In this document: piece after piece, positions 41,180 through 50,695 of the stretch
Position numbering within the stretch: the first letter of the stretch is position 1
Layout of the letters: every line of letters begins with the position of its first letter
Origin: Advenella mandrilli
GTDB taxonomy: Bacteria; Pseudomonadota; Gammaproteobacteria; Burkholderiales; Burkholderiaceae_B
Length of the DNA: 64,000 bases
Reading direction: 5' to 3'
Assembly (NCBI RefSeq): GCF_016595155.1
Contig: NZ_JAENGP010000002.1
Coordinates: 1-64,000, forward strand
Notes under the pieces: model-generated
Told to the model about the DNA's origin: nothing
Database searches by the model: none
Seen by the model: the letters and a program-made list of their open reading frames with translations, nothing else
Made by a program: the position numbers and the translations under genes

Positions 41180-42356
41180 GCAGCGCCTGGTCCAAATCAT
41201 CAACCAGGTCCGTGACGCTTTCCAGCCCAATATGCAAGCGGATAATCTGCGTATCTTCCCGGCTCCAGTAAGCATGGTTTTCCAGTGTCGGGCGGTCTAC
41301 CCATTGGATCAGGCTTTCAAAACCCCCCCACGAATAACCAATGCTGAACAGTTCCAGCACATTCACAAAAGTACGAATCTGGCGATCGGAAAGCGCCAGT
41401 TCAATTGACAGCATGCCGTTGGAACCGGTGCAGTCACGCTTCCATAAAGCATGACCGGCATCTTTTTCAAAAGCCGGATGAAAAACACGTCGGGTTTCTG
41501 GCAAATCATCAAAATAGCGGCATACCTGCAAGGCACTGCGAGCATGCTGGTCCATCCGGATGGGCAAGGTACGCACCCCACGAATCGCCAGCCAGGCGTC
41601 GTCGGCACTGACGGAATACCCCATGGCATATTGGTTCAGGTCTATCCGTTCGATAAGCGCCTTATCTTTGGCCACCACTGCGCCCAGCATTAAATCAGAA
41701 TGCCCCCCCACATACTTGGTCCCGGCAATCACGCTCACATCAGCGCCCAGTTCCAGCGGTTGATAGGCATAACCCGAACCCCAGGTGTTGTCCACCACCA
41801 GAATAAGCCCATGCTGTTTGGCAAATGCCGCCAGGGCAGGAATATCCAGCATCTCAAACAACAAAGAACCAGGTGATTCCACATACAAAACCTTGGTATT
41901 GGCCTTGAGCTGCGCCTGCAGGGCGTCCAGGGATTGTGCGGGCACATAGGTAAATTCAATATTCATGCGGCTTAACACCGTATTGGCCAGATGACGCACC
42001 GGCCCATACACGCAATCGGCCACCAGCATATGATCGCCCGCACTTAACAGCGACAGCAGCGACATGGCAATGGCCCCCAGCCCCGAGGACGCCAGAAAAC
42101 AGCGTTTGCCCCCTTCCAGCTGGCAAAAAACAGTTTCCAGGGCGGCATGCGTTTCCATGCCCATGCGTCCATAAGTAACCAGCCGCTCGCCCTTGCTTTT
42201 ACGGCGGTAAGTGGCCTCCAGGTCTTCAAGGGTATTGAAACGAACCGTGCTGGTTCGGATGGAAGGCAGGCCCACTGGCGCAACCGGTGTGGTTTCATCA
42301 CAGGGAGCCGTGCCAAGATGCTGTAATTGGGTAAGCAGGGAAAGTTTTGTGTCCAT
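41160..42356 (-). CDS. metC: Cystathionine beta-lyase
   Basis: Protein of 398 aa of the Cys/Met-metabolism PLP family. PLP-binding features are FLASSGLGAIAMSLLSLL, VVDNTWGSGYAYQPL, and the Schiff-base lysine in SVIAGTKYVGGHSDLMLG. The ending YSWGGFESLI is typical of MetC rather than of MetB or CGS. It cleaves cystathionine to homocysteine, pyruvate and ammonia. I start it at the ATG at 42356 (MDTKLSLLTQLQHLG); the 13-codon extension to 42395 is unlikely. It is convergent with dsbA and divergent from the LysE gene. Confidence 0.88.
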   Translation of the reverse strand: MDTKLSLLTQLQHLGTAPCDETTPVAPVGLPSIRTSTVRFNTLEDLEATYRRKSKGERLVTYGRMGMETHAALETVFCQLEGGKRCFLASSGLGAIAMSLLSLLSAGDHMLVADCVYGPVRHLANTVLSRMNIEFTYVPAQSLDALQAQLKANTKVLYVESPGSLLFEMLDIPALAAFAKQHGLILVVDNTWGSGYAYQPLELGADVSVIAGTKYVGGHSDLMLGAVVAKDKALIERIDLNQYAMGYSVSADDAWLAIRGVRTLPIRMDQHARSALQVCRYFDDLPETRRVFHPAFEKDAGHALWKRDCTGSNGMLSIELALSDRQIRTFVNVLELFSIGYSWGGFESLIQWVDRPTLENHAYWSREDTQIIRLHIGLESVTDLVDDLDQALQKARAI

Positions 42357-42451
42357 AAGGATATTCTTTATTTTGGGTGAAATATTACCCCCCATTATAG
42401 AGGCAAGCCCGTTAAAATACCCTTTTAGTTTACCTGGCTCTACCCAGTTTT

Positions 42452-43090
42452 ATGACACCTGAAACCCTCTTCGTATACCTTGGCCTGTGCATTTTGCTGG
42501 CCATTTCCCCTGGCCCCGACAATATTTTTGTTTTGCTGCAAAGCGCCCTGCACGGTTATCGCACCGGCTTCATGATTGTATTGGGTTTGTGTACCGGCCT
42601 GCTGTTTCATACCTTTCTGGTTACAGTGGGCGTGGCCGGGCTGATTGCCGCTTCTGCAACTGCTTTCACCGTCCTGAAACTGCTGGGTGCCGCGTATTTA
42701 CTGTATTTGGCGTGGGGCGCCCTGAAGGCGGGGCCGGTAGGGGCGGTTTCTACCAAAGAAGACAGCCCTGCTGCACCTGCCCTAAGTGGGCGTCAATTCT
42801 ACCGACGCGGCATTTTAATGAACATCAGCAACCCCAAGGTCAGCCTGTTCTTTCTGGCCTTTTTACCCCAGTTCACCAATCCGGCCAGTGGTTCGATCAA
42901 ATGGCAGTTCATCTGGCTTAGTGCCATTTTTATCTTGTCCACATTAATAGTGTTCTGCAGCATCGTGGTGTTTTCAGGCTATTTTGGCCAGCTCCTGAAA
43001 AGATCGGCCCGGGCGCAGGTCATGTTGAACCGCTTCACCGCGCTGGTCTTTGCAGGGCTGGCCGTCAGGCTGGCATTCAGCGTTAAATAA
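42452..43090 (+). CDS. LysE/RhtB family exporter
   Basis: Protein of 212 aa with six membrane helices. LysE signature SPGPDNIFVLLQSALHGYRTG lies near residue 20, then LLGAAYLLYLAWGALKAG and RGILMNISNPKVSLFFLAFLPQF. It is a likely amino-acid or metabolite exporter. It overlaps the MBL-fold gene tail to tail by 8 bp. It is not closely similar to the other LysE-family gene in the window (14347). Confidence 0.86.
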   Translation: MTPETLFVYLGLCILLAISPGPDNIFVLLQSALHGYRTGFMIVLGLCTGLLFHTFLVTVGVAGLIAASATAFTVLKLLGAAYLLYLAWGALKAGPVGAVSTKEDSPAAPALSGRQFYRRGILMNISNPKVSLFFLAFLPQFTNPASGSIKWQFIWLSAIFILSTLIVFCSIVVFSGYFGQLLKRSARAQVMLNRFTALVFAGLAVRLAFSVK

Positions 43091-44144
43091 CGGCAAACCG
43101 CACAATACCGTCGCTACCGGTTTCGCGATTAAGCTTGCCGTCAAAATACAAGGCATGCAAGTGTGCCAGCGCCTCGCCCATGGCAAAGGTAAGCTGGTGC
43201 AAATCCAGCTCACGCCGGAACATATGCGGCACCACATCCTTGGCACTCATGGGTTCCTGGCATAATTCCAGCACTTCAGCCAGGCGCTCGGCATGGTGCT
43301 CGTGCTGCTGGCGAATCCGTTCATGCAAACCCTTGAACGGACGTCCGTGTGAAGGCAGCACCAGGGTATCTTCGTCCAGGCCCAGGTATTTATTTAATGA
43401 CGTCAAATACAAAGGCAGCGGGTTGCCATCGGGTTCATGATCAAACACACTCACATTGGTTGAAATGCGCGGAAGCACCATATCACCCGAAATCAATACC
43501 TTCAGCGCGGGACTGTACAGGGCCATATGCTCGGGCGCATGACCATAGCCGGAAATAAGCTGCCAGTCATTATTGCCAATACGCAGGGTATCGCCATCCA
43601 TTAAGCGGTTGAAACGGTTAGGCGGTGTACAGACCAAGCCAGGATAATACGTGGCCCTGGCACGGATTTTTTCCTGGGAATCAGGATCTGTCATGCCATG
43701 ACGGGAAAAATGCCGTACCGCCACATCGCCCCCCGTGCCCGCACCACCCACCGGTTGCGACGACCACATGCGTGACACGTAATAATCGGTCATGCTCATG
43801 TACAGGGGCACATTGTGTTTCTCACACAACCAGCCCGCCAGGCCAACGTGGTCAGGGTGCATATGGGTAACCACCACCCGCAGCACGGGCAAACCGTCCA
43901 GTTCATTCTTGAACACTTCTTCCCACAACACCTTGACCGGATCTTTGGCAATGCCGCAATCCACAATAGTCCAGCCCTTTTGCCCATTGATTTCATCGGC
44001 CAGTAACCACAAATTAATATGGTCCAGCGCAAATGGCAAAGGCATACGTATCCATTTAACGCCCGGCGCCACTTCCAGTGCAAAACCCGGCTCTGGCTGT
44101 GTATTACCCAAGGGATAAACCAGCTTGGCTTCATTCTCGTTCAT
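43083..44144 (-). CDS. MBL-fold metallo-hydrolase
   Basis: Protein of 353 aa. Metallo-beta-lactamase fold: VTHMHPDHVGLAGWL gives the HxHxDH metal motif. SGYGHAPEHMALYSP and LISGDMVLPRIS carry further ligands, and VLPSHGRPFKGLHERI ends the domain. The last 80 residues form a winged-helix-like part (AKDVVPHMFRRELDLHQLTFAMGEALAHLHAL). The substrate is unknown. It is divergent from liuR across a LiuR-type operator, so it may belong to the leucine/isovalerate regulon, perhaps as a thioesterase. Confidence 0.8.
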   Translation of the reverse strand: MNENEAKLVYPLGNTQPEPGFALEVAPGVKWIRMPLPFALDHINLWLLADEINGQKGWTIVDCGIAKDPVKVLWEEVFKNELDGLPVLRVVVTHMHPDHVGLAGWLCEKHNVPLYMSMTDYYVSRMWSSQPVGGAGTGGDVAVRHFSRHGMTDPDSQEKIRARATYYPGLVCTPPNRFNRLMDGDTLRIGNNDWQLISGYGHAPEHMALYSPALKVLISGDMVLPRISTNVSVFDHEPDGNPLPLYLTSLNKYLGLDEDTLVLPSHGRPFKGLHERIRQQHEHHAERLAEVLELCQEPMSAKDVVPHMFRRELDLHQLTFAMGEALAHLHALYFDGKLNRETGSDGIVRFAVI

Positions 44145-44187
44145 TATTTCTCCTTATTGACTTTTATATTTAATTCATGGATGATAC

Positions 44188-44204
44188 TTTACGTTTACGT
44201 AAAC
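44188..44204. promoter_or_regulatory. LiuR-type operator between the MBL gene and liuR
   Basis: TTTACGTTTACGTAAAC contains the perfect palindrome GTTTACGTAAAC (44193-44204). It lies 21 bp before the liuR start and 43 bp before the divergent hydrolase start. It resembles the operator before liuA at 44614-44630. Confidence 0.7.
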
Positions 44205-44224
44205 TGTAAGTATTAGAATTAATT

Positions 44225-44611
44225 ATGACACAAAGAACATGGTCCATATCGGAATTAGCGCAGGAATTCAATATAACCCCGCGTACTTTACGATTTTATG
44301 AAGACCACGGCATTATCACCCCAAGGCGCGAAGGTCAGAAACGTATTTATACGCAAAAAGACAAAACCCGCCTGAAGCTGGCCCTGCGCGGTAAACGGCT
44401 GGGGTTTCAGCTGGCCGACATCAGCAGCCTGATCGACATGTACGATGGTCCGGGCAGTACCACCCCCCAGCTCAAACAATACATCGCCATGCTTAACCGG
44501 CACAAAGAACAGCTTGAAAGCCAGAAACGTGATCTTGAAGCCATTTTGCAGGAAATCCATACCCAGGAAGAACATTGTATGGAGTTGTTAAAAAATCACG
44601 CGCCAACCTAA
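44225..44611 (+). CDS. liuR: MerR family regulator, LiuR-like
   Basis: Protein of 128 aa. The MerR winged helix covers residues 4-75 (WSISELAQEFNITPRTLRFYEDHGIITPRREGQKRIY), followed by a coiled-coil dimerisation helix (KEQLESQKRDLEAILQEI). A conserved effector cysteine pattern as in metal-sensing MerR proteins is absent. LiuR regulators control branched-chain amino acid degradation in proteobacteria. Here the gene sits directly before liuA, with matching palindromes on both sides, which supports autoregulation and control of the whole cluster. Confidence 0.87.
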   Translation: MTQRTWSISELAQEFNITPRTLRFYEDHGIITPRREGQKRIYTQKDKTRLKLALRGKRLGFQLADISSLIDMYDGPGSTTPQLKQYIAMLNRHKEQLESQKRDLEAILQEIHTQEEHCMELLKNHAPT

Positions 44612-44613
44612 AG

Positions 44614-44630
44614 TTGACGTTAACGTAAAC
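44614..44630. promoter_or_regulatory. LiuR-type operator upstream of liuA
   Basis: TTGACGTTAACGTAAAC is a near-palindrome around ACGTTAACGT. It sits 70-86 bp upstream of the liuA start and is followed by an AT-rich stretch with TATATATAAT that could serve as the -10 region. Confidence 0.72.
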
Positions 44631-44699
44631 GGAATATCTTATTTCTGTTATATTTCATATATATAATCTAAATAAAAAACTTCACAGGAGACAAACCTC

Positions 44700-45878
44700 A
44701 TGAATCTACCCGGACTGAATTTCGACTTGGGCGAAGACCTGGACATGCTGCGCGATGCCGTGCGTACCTTTACCCAGGCAGAAATTGCCCCCCGTGCCCA
44801 GGAAGTTGACCACAGCGATCAGTTTCCCATGGACTTATGGAAAAAATTTGGCGATCTGGGCCTGCTGGGCCTGACCGTTAGCGAAGAGTACGGGGGTACC
44901 AACCTGGGCTACCTGGCTCACATGATTGCCATGGAAGAACTGTCCCGCGCCAGCGCCGCTATTGCCCTTTCCTACGGCGCCCATTCAAACCTGTGTGTCA
45001 ACCAGCTTAACCGCAACGGCACCGAAGCCCAAAAACAAAAATACCTGCCCAAGCTGATTAGCGGTGAACATATTGGCGCCCTGGCCATGAGCGAACCGGG
45101 CGCCGGTTCTGACGTGGTCAGCATGAAACTGCGCGCCGAGAAAAAAGGTGACAAATACGTCCTGAACGGCACCAAAATGTGGATCACCAACGGCCCCGAT
45201 GCCGACACCCTGGTGGTCTATGCCAAAACAAATCCCGAAGCCCACCAGCGCGGCATTACCGCTTTCATTATTGAAAAGGGTTTCAAGGGCTTTTCAGTGG
45301 CGCAAAAACTGGACAAAATGGGCATGCGAGGCAGCCACACCGGCGAACTGGTGTTTGACAACTGCGAAGTGCCCGAAGAAAATATCCTGGGTGAACTGAA
45401 CGGCGGGGTCAAGGTACTCATGAGCGGGCTGGACTACGAGCGCGCCGTGCTGGCCGGTGGCCCGTTGGGTATTATGCAGGGCGTGATGGACGTGGTGGTT
45501 CCCTACATTCATGACCGCAAACAGTTTGGCCAGTCTATTGGCGAGTTCCAGCTTATCCAGGGCAAAGTGGCCGATATGTACACCACCCTGCAGGCCAGCC
45601 GCGCCTTTTGTTACACCGTTGGCAAAAACCTGGATCGCCTGGGCAGCAGCCATGTGCGCGAAGTGCGCAAAGACTGTGCCGCTGTTATTTTATACTGCGC
45701 CGAAAAGGCCACCTGGATGGCTGGTGAAGGCATTCAAATCCTGGGCGGCAACGGTTACATTAATGAATACCCCACCGGCCGCATGTGGCGGGATGCCAAA
45801 CTGTATGAAATTGGTGCCGGCACCAGTGAAATCCGTCGCATGTTAATTGGCCGGGAACTGTTCAATGAAACAAAATAA
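44700..45878 (+). CDS. liuA: Isovaleryl-CoA dehydrogenase
   Basis: Protein of 392 aa, acyl-CoA dehydrogenase family. It oxidises isovaleryl-CoA to 3-methylcrotonyl-CoA in leucine breakdown. Typical segments are [39 protein letters not shown], and [18 protein letters not shown], where the Glu corresponds to the catalytic base position specific to isovaleryl-CoA dehydrogenases. The end, [18 protein letters not shown], is also conserved. CAGGAGA precedes the ATG. It is the first gene of the liu cluster, under a LiuR-type operator. Confidence 0.93.
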   Translation: MNLPGLNFDLGEDLDMLRDAVRTFTQAEIAPRAQEVDHSDQFPMDLWKKFGDLGLLGLTVSEEYGGTNLGYLAHMIAMEELSRASAAIALSYGAHSNLCVNQLNRNGTEAQKQKYLPKLISGEHIGALAMSEPGAGSDVVSMKLRAEKKGDKYVLNGTKMWITNGPDADTLVVYAKTNPEAHQRGITAFIIEKGFKGFSVAQKLDKMGMRGSHTGELVFDNCEVPEENILGELNGGVKVLMSGLDYERAVLAGGPLGIMQGVMDVVVPYIHDRKQFGQSIGEFQLIQGKVADMYTTLQASRAFCYTVGKNLDRLGSSHVREVRKDCAAVILYCAEKATWMAGEGIQILGGNGYINEYPTGRMWRDAKLYEIGAGTSEIRRMLIGRELFNETK

Positions 45879-45916
45879 GGCAATAATAGGGTTTTAATCA
45901 CTCGTCACCTATCGTC

Positions 45917-47764
45917 ATGACTTATAACGCCGATCATCAGCTCATACAGCAACTGGACAAAACCCTTCCACCTCCGGTGGAAGTGGCACAAAAGATCCTG
46001 GCCGGATTTGATCGGCATTATTCCCTGTTCCGCTATGTGGCCCAGCGCGCCAAGTCCCTGTTTGAATCGCATGACTGGCACGGCATCCAGCGGGTGTCCA
46101 AAGAGCGGATCGAATACTACGATATCCGTGTGCGTGAATGCACCCACCAGGTCAACACTATGTTGAACAAGACCCAGGGCCTATCGCAAGAAAAACACGG
46201 TGACCTGACACCGCAGCAAATTAACTACTGGCAGTCTATCAAGCAAGCGTTCGTACGCCTGCTCACCAACCACCAGCAGCCCGAATGTGCGGAAACCTTT
46301 TTCAACTCGGTCACCTGCCGCATCCTGCATCGCGACTACTTTCACAATGCCTTCCTGTTTGTGCGGCCGGCCATTGCCACCGAATACCTGGATTCAGAAC
46401 ACCAGTCCTACCGCGTTTACTACCCGCACATCCATGGCATTGAAAAATGCGTCATTAAAATGGTGGCCGACTACGGCATGGCCGCCCCGTTCAAGAACCT
46501 GCCTTACGATGCCCGCCAAGTGGCCCGCAGGGCGATTGGCATCCTGCGCCAAAAATTAACCTCAAGCGGTGGCAAGCGCATTGCCCCCGACTGCCAAATC
46601 CACGTTTTGAACACGCTGTTCTTTCGCAACAAGGGCGCTTATATTGTTGGCCGTTTCATTAACAACAATATTGTCTACCCCTTTGGCATTGCCTTGCTGC
46701 ACACGCCCGCCAACGAGATTGAACTGGATGCATTCTTAAGCACCCCCGATGACATCAGTACCCTGTTCAGCTTTACCCGCGCCTATTTCCTGGTCGACAT
46801 GGAAGTGCCCTCGGCCTATGTGTCGTTTTTGTCGTCCCTGCTGCCCAGCAAACCCAAGGCAGAGCTTTACACCGCCATCGGCCTGCAAAAACAGGGCAAA
46901 ACCCTGTTTTACCGTGACTTCCTGTACCACCTTAACAACTCGCACGACCAGTTCGATATCGCCCCCGGCATCAAGGGTATGGTCATGACGGTTTTCACGC
47001 TGCCCTCTTACCCTTATGTCTTCAAACTAATACGCGACCGCATTAATAAAGACGGCATGACCCATGAAATCGTGATGAAAAAATATCACATGGTCAAAAT
47101 GCATGACCGGGTTGGCCGCATGGCCGACACCTGGGAATACTCGCTGGTTGCCCTGCCACGCAAGCGCTGTTCGCCCCAATTGCTGGAAGAGTTGCGCAGC
47201 CAGGTCCCCAATCTGATTGAAGAAACCGAAGACAGCATCGTGATTCGCCACGTTTACATAGAACGGCGCATGACCCCGCTGAACATCTTCCTGAGCCAGG
47301 CCAGCGATGAGGCCCTTGACAACGCCATCAAAGGCTACGGCGACGCCATTGCCGAACTGGCCGCAGCCAATATTTTTGCCGGCGACATGCTGTTCAAGAA
47401 CTTTGGTGTCACGCGTCTGGGCCGGGTGGTATTCTATGACTATGACGAAATCCAGCCCATGCGCGAAATGAACTTCCGCGCCATCCCGCCAGCCCCCAAC
47501 GAAGAGGCCGAGATGTCAAACGAACCCTGGTATCCCGTGCATCTCAACGATGTCTTTCCCGAAGAATTTGAACGTTTCCTGCTGGGCAACCCGCGCGTAC
47601 GCGCCGCCTTCATGAAGCACCATCCGAATTTACTCGATTATCAATGGTGGCAAACACGCAAAGACCGTGTCGCCGCCGGCAAGATCGAGGATATTTTCCC
47701 TTATCCGTTCTCCCGTCGCCTGCATGTCAGCCGGCCTGAACTTACCAACCAAAAGGAATTGTAA
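45917..47764 (+). CDS. aceK: Isocitrate dehydrogenase kinase/phosphatase
   Basis: Protein of 615 aa. AceK switches isocitrate dehydrogenase on and off by phosphorylation and so directs isocitrate into the glyoxylate shunt. Signature regions are the ATP-binding stretch APGIKGMVMTVFTLPSYPYVFKLI near residue 350, HMVKMHDRVGRMADTWEY, and the kinase-like NFGVTRLGRVVFYDYDEI. The regulatory N-terminal half is complete. It sits between liuA and a thiolase, with the stop overlapping the next start (TAATG). Its place in a leucine-degradation operon links acetyl-CoA production to glyoxylate-shunt control. Confidence 0.94.
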   Translation: MTYNADHQLIQQLDKTLPPPVEVAQKILAGFDRHYSLFRYVAQRAKSLFESHDWHGIQRVSKERIEYYDIRVRECTHQVNTMLNKTQGLSQEKHGDLTPQQINYWQSIKQAFVRLLTNHQQPECAETFFNSVTCRILHRDYFHNAFLFVRPAIATEYLDSEHQSYRVYYPHIHGIEKCVIKMVADYGMAAPFKNLPYDARQVARRAIGILRQKLTSSGGKRIAPDCQIHVLNTLFFRNKGAYIVGRFINNNIVYPFGIALLHTPANEIELDAFLSTPDDISTLFSFTRAYFLVDMEVPSAYVSFLSSLLPSKPKAELYTAIGLQKQGKTLFYRDFLYHLNNSHDQFDIAPGIKGMVMTVFTLPSYPYVFKLIRDRINKDGMTHEIVMKKYHMVKMHDRVGRMADTWEYSLVALPRKRCSPQLLEELRSQVPNLIEETEDSIVIRHVYIERRMTPLNIFLSQASDEALDNAIKGYGDAIAELAAANIFAGDMLFKNFGVTRLGRVVFYDYDEIQPMREMNFRAIPPAPNEEAEMSNEPWYPVHLNDVFPEEFERFLLGNPRVRAAFMKHHPNLLDYQWWQTRKDRVAAGKIEDIFPYPFSRRLHVSRPELTNQKEL

Positions 47765-48945
47765 TGTCTGATCCTATCGTAATCGTTTCCGTTGCCCGCA
47801 CCCCCATGGGCAGCATGATGGGTAGCCTGTCTCCATTGGCGGCCAACCAGCTGGGCGCCGCCGCCATCAAAAGCGCGGTTGAACGCGCCGGCATCAAGCC
47901 TGAAGCTGTTCAGGAAGTCATTATGGGTAACGTGCTGCAGGCTGGCCAGGGACAGGCTCCTGCACGCCAGGCAGCGTTGGGTGCCGGTCTGCCCAAAAGC
48001 GTTTCTTGCACCACCGTGCATAAAGTATGCGGTTCAGGCATGAAAGCCGCCATGTTTGCCCACGACATGCTGGCAGCCGGCTCTATTGACGTGGCGGTTG
48101 CCGGTGGCCAGGAAAGCATGAGCAATGCCCCTTACCTGCTGCTTAAAGGCCGTGAAGGTTACCGTTACGGTCACTCTACCGTTTACGACCACATGGCTCT
48201 GGACGGTCTGGAAGACGCCTACCAGCGCGGTACCGCTATGGGCGTATTTGCCGAACTATGTGCCGACAAATACAGCTTCAGCCGTGAAGAGCAGGATGCG
48301 TTTTCAATTGAATCCCTGCGTCGCGCCAAGCAGGCCATTGAAGACGGCAGCTTCGAATGGGAAATCACCCCGGTCACCATCGAAGACCGTCGCGGTAACA
48401 CGGTTGTCAGCATTGACGAAGCTCCCGGCAAAGCCAAACCTGAAAAAATCCCAACCCTGCGCCCGGCCTTCAAGAAAGACGGCAGTGTTACCGCCGCCAA
48501 CTCGTCGTCAATTTCTGACGGTGCCGCTGCCATGGTCATGATGCGCAGCTCTACCGCAGAAGAAATGGGTGTGAAGCCCTTGGCTAAAATTGTTGGCCAG
48601 GCCCAGTTCTCCCATGAGCCCGAGTGGTTTACCACCGCCCCCGTTGGCGCGATTGAAAAGCTTCTGAAACAGGTGGGCTGGACCGCCGACGAAGTGGATC
48701 TGTATGAAATTAACGAAGCCTTTGCCGTGGTCACCATGGCCGCCATGAAAGACCTTAACCTGGATCACGCCAAGGTTAACATTCACGGTGGCGCAACCGC
48801 CCTGGGTCACCCCATTGGCGCATCGGGTGCCCGTATTATGACCACCTTGATTGGTGCTTTGCGTAAAACCGGCGGCAAACGCGGCATTGCCACCCTATGT
48901 ATTGGCGGTGGTGAAGCCGTTGCTGTTGCCATTGAACTGCTTTAA
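47764..48945 (+). CDS. Acetyl-CoA C-acetyltransferase (thiolase)
   Basis: Protein of 393 aa, thiolase family. The acyl-accepting cysteine is in SCTTVHKVCGSGMKA near residue 89. The second active-site block is NIHGGATALGHPIGASGARI with the His, and the last is TLCIGGGEAVAV with the second Cys. It interconverts acetoacetyl-CoA and acetyl-CoA, the last step of leucine degradation after HMG-CoA cleavage. The first codon overlaps the aceK stop. It could also serve polyhydroxybutyrate synthesis, but no phaB or phaC is nearby. Confidence 0.92.
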   Translation: MSDPIVIVSVARTPMGSMMGSLSPLAANQLGAAAIKSAVERAGIKPEAVQEVIMGNVLQAGQGQAPARQAALGAGLPKSVSCTTVHKVCGSGMKAAMFAHDMLAAGSIDVAVAGGQESMSNAPYLLLKGREGYRYGHSTVYDHMALDGLEDAYQRGTAMGVFAELCADKYSFSREEQDAFSIESLRRAKQAIEDGSFEWEITPVTIEDRRGNTVVSIDEAPGKAKPEKIPTLRPAFKKDGSVTAANSSSISDGAAAMVMMRSSTAEEMGVKPLAKIVGQAQFSHEPEWFTTAPVGAIEKLLKQVGWTADEVDLYEINEAFAVVTMAAMKDLNLDHAKVNIHGGATALGHPIGASGARIMTTLIGALRKTGGKRGIATLCIGGGEAVAVAIELL

Positions 48946-49073
48946 TTATTAAATAAATAATCAAATAAGATAAATAATTTTAACCATAAAATTATTTGCA
49001 TATTGCAAGACCTCCACACCTTCCCTGCCAACACAGGGAAGGTCATCAAGGCAGGGACAGGAGACATACCTAC

Positions 49074-50681
49074 ATGCCAGTCATTACATCAAAAATCAAT
49101 ACCCGTGCACAATCATTCATTGACAATGCACAATTCATGCAGCAACAGGTTGATGACCTGAAACAACTGCTGGAAAACACGGCACTGGGCGGCAGTGAAG
49201 CGGCGCGTGCCAAACATGTTGCGCGTGGCAAACTGCTGCCTCGCGAACGTGTGGAACGCCTGCTCGACCCCGGGACCCCTTTTCTGGAACTGTCACCACT
49301 GGCCGGACACAACCTGTACAACAACGAAGCCCCCGGTGGCGGCATTATTACAGGCGTTGGACGTGTCAATGGCATTGAATGCATGATTGTTTGCAACGAT
49401 GCTACCGTGAAAGGCGGCACCTACTACCCCATCACGGTAAAAAAACACCTGCGGGCGCAGGAAATTGCCCAGCAAAACAACCTGCCCTGCATTTATCTGG
49501 TTGATTCAGGCGGCGCCAACCTGCCCCGTCAAGACGACGTTTTCCCTGACCGCGACCACTTTGGCCGCATCTTCTATAACCAGGCTGTCATGTCTTCTTT
49601 GGGAATTGCACAAATTGCCGTGGTCATGGGTTCCTGCACCGCTGGTGGCGCCTATGTACCCGCCATGAGCGATGAGTCCATCATCGTCAAGAACCAGGGC
49701 ACCATTTTCCTGGCTGGCCCACCACTGGTCAAGGCCGCCACCGGTGAAGTGGTCACGGCCGAAGACCTGGGCGGTGGCGATGTACACACCCGCTTATCGG
49801 GTGTGGCCGACCACCTGGCCAACAACGACATGCACGCCTTGCAACTGGCACGCCAGGCCGTGGCCCGCCTGAACCGCAAAAAACCGCAACAGCTGCATAT
49901 CATTCCCAGCCGCCCGCCCGTTTACGATCCGCAAGAATTAAATGGCATTATTCCGGCTGACACCCGCAAGCCTTACGACGTGCGTGAAGTGATTGCCCGC
50001 ATTACCGATGGTTCAGAATTTGATGAATTCAAGGCCCGTTTTGGCACCACCCTGATCACCGGCTTTGCCCATATCCATGGTATGCCGGTAGGCATTATTG
50101 CCAACAACGGCATCCTGTTTTCTGAAGCTGCTCAAAAAGGCACCCACTTTATTGAACTGTGCTGCCAGCGCAAAATCCCGCTGGTTTTCCTGCAGAATAT
50201 TACCGGTTTCATGGTGGGCCGCAAATACGAAAACGAAGGCATTGCCCGCCACGGTGCCAAAATGGTTACCGCCGTTTCAACCGCCGCCGTTCCCAAAGTG
50301 ACCGTGATTATTGGCGGCTCTTTTGGGGCCGGCAACTATGGCATGTGCGGCCGCGCCTTTGGCCCCCGCATGCTGTACATGTGGCCCAACGCCCGTATCT
50401 CGGTCATGGGTGGCGAACAGGCCGCTAGCGTGCTGTCTACCGTTAAACGCGATGGCATCGAAACCAAAGGTGGCACCTGGTCTGCCGAAGAGGAAGAAGC
50501 CTTCAAGGCCCCCATTCGCGACCAATACGAAAAAGAAGGGCATCCTTACTACGCCACCGCTCGCCTGTGGGACGACGGCATCATCCAGCCTGCAGATACC
50601 CGTCGTGTACTGGCATTAAGCCTTTCCGCCGCCCTGAACGCCCCCATTGAAGACACGCAGTTTGGCGTGTTCCGCATTTAA
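49074..50681 (+). CDS. liuB: Methylcrotonoyl-CoA carboxylase beta subunit
   Basis: Protein of 535 aa, the carboxyltransferase subunit. Visible family segments are [24 protein letters not shown] near residue 50, [28 protein letters not shown], and in the second half [20 protein letters not shown] and [23 protein letters not shown]. It transfers the carboxyl group from biotin on LiuD to 3-methylcrotonyl-CoA. I chose the ATG at 49074, which has GGAG upstream. It is followed by liuD 14 bp later. Confidence 0.94.
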   Translation: MPVITSKINTRAQSFIDNAQFMQQQVDDLKQLLENTALGGSEAARAKHVARGKLLPRERVERLLDPGTPFLELSPLAGHNLYNNEAPGGGIITGVGRVNGIECMIVCNDATVKGGTYYPITVKKHLRAQEIAQQNNLPCIYLVDSGGANLPRQDDVFPDRDHFGRIFYNQAVMSSLGIAQIAVVMGSCTAGGAYVPAMSDESIIVKNQGTIFLAGPPLVKAATGEVVTAEDLGGGDVHTRLSGVADHLANNDMHALQLARQAVARLNRKKPQQLHIIPSRPPVYDPQELNGIIPADTRKPYDVREVIARITDGSEFDEFKARFGTTLITGFAHIHGMPVGIIANNGILFSEAAQKGTHFIELCCQRKIPLVFLQNITGFMVGRKYENEGIARHGAKMVTAVSTAAVPKVTVIIGGSFGAGNYGMCGRAFGPRMLYMWPNARISVMGGEQAASVLSTVKRDGIETKGGTWSAEEEEAFKAPIRDQYEKEGHPYYATARLWDDGIIQPADTRRVLALSLSAALNAPIEDTQFGVFRI

Positions 50682-50695
50682 CAGGAGCCCGTCAC

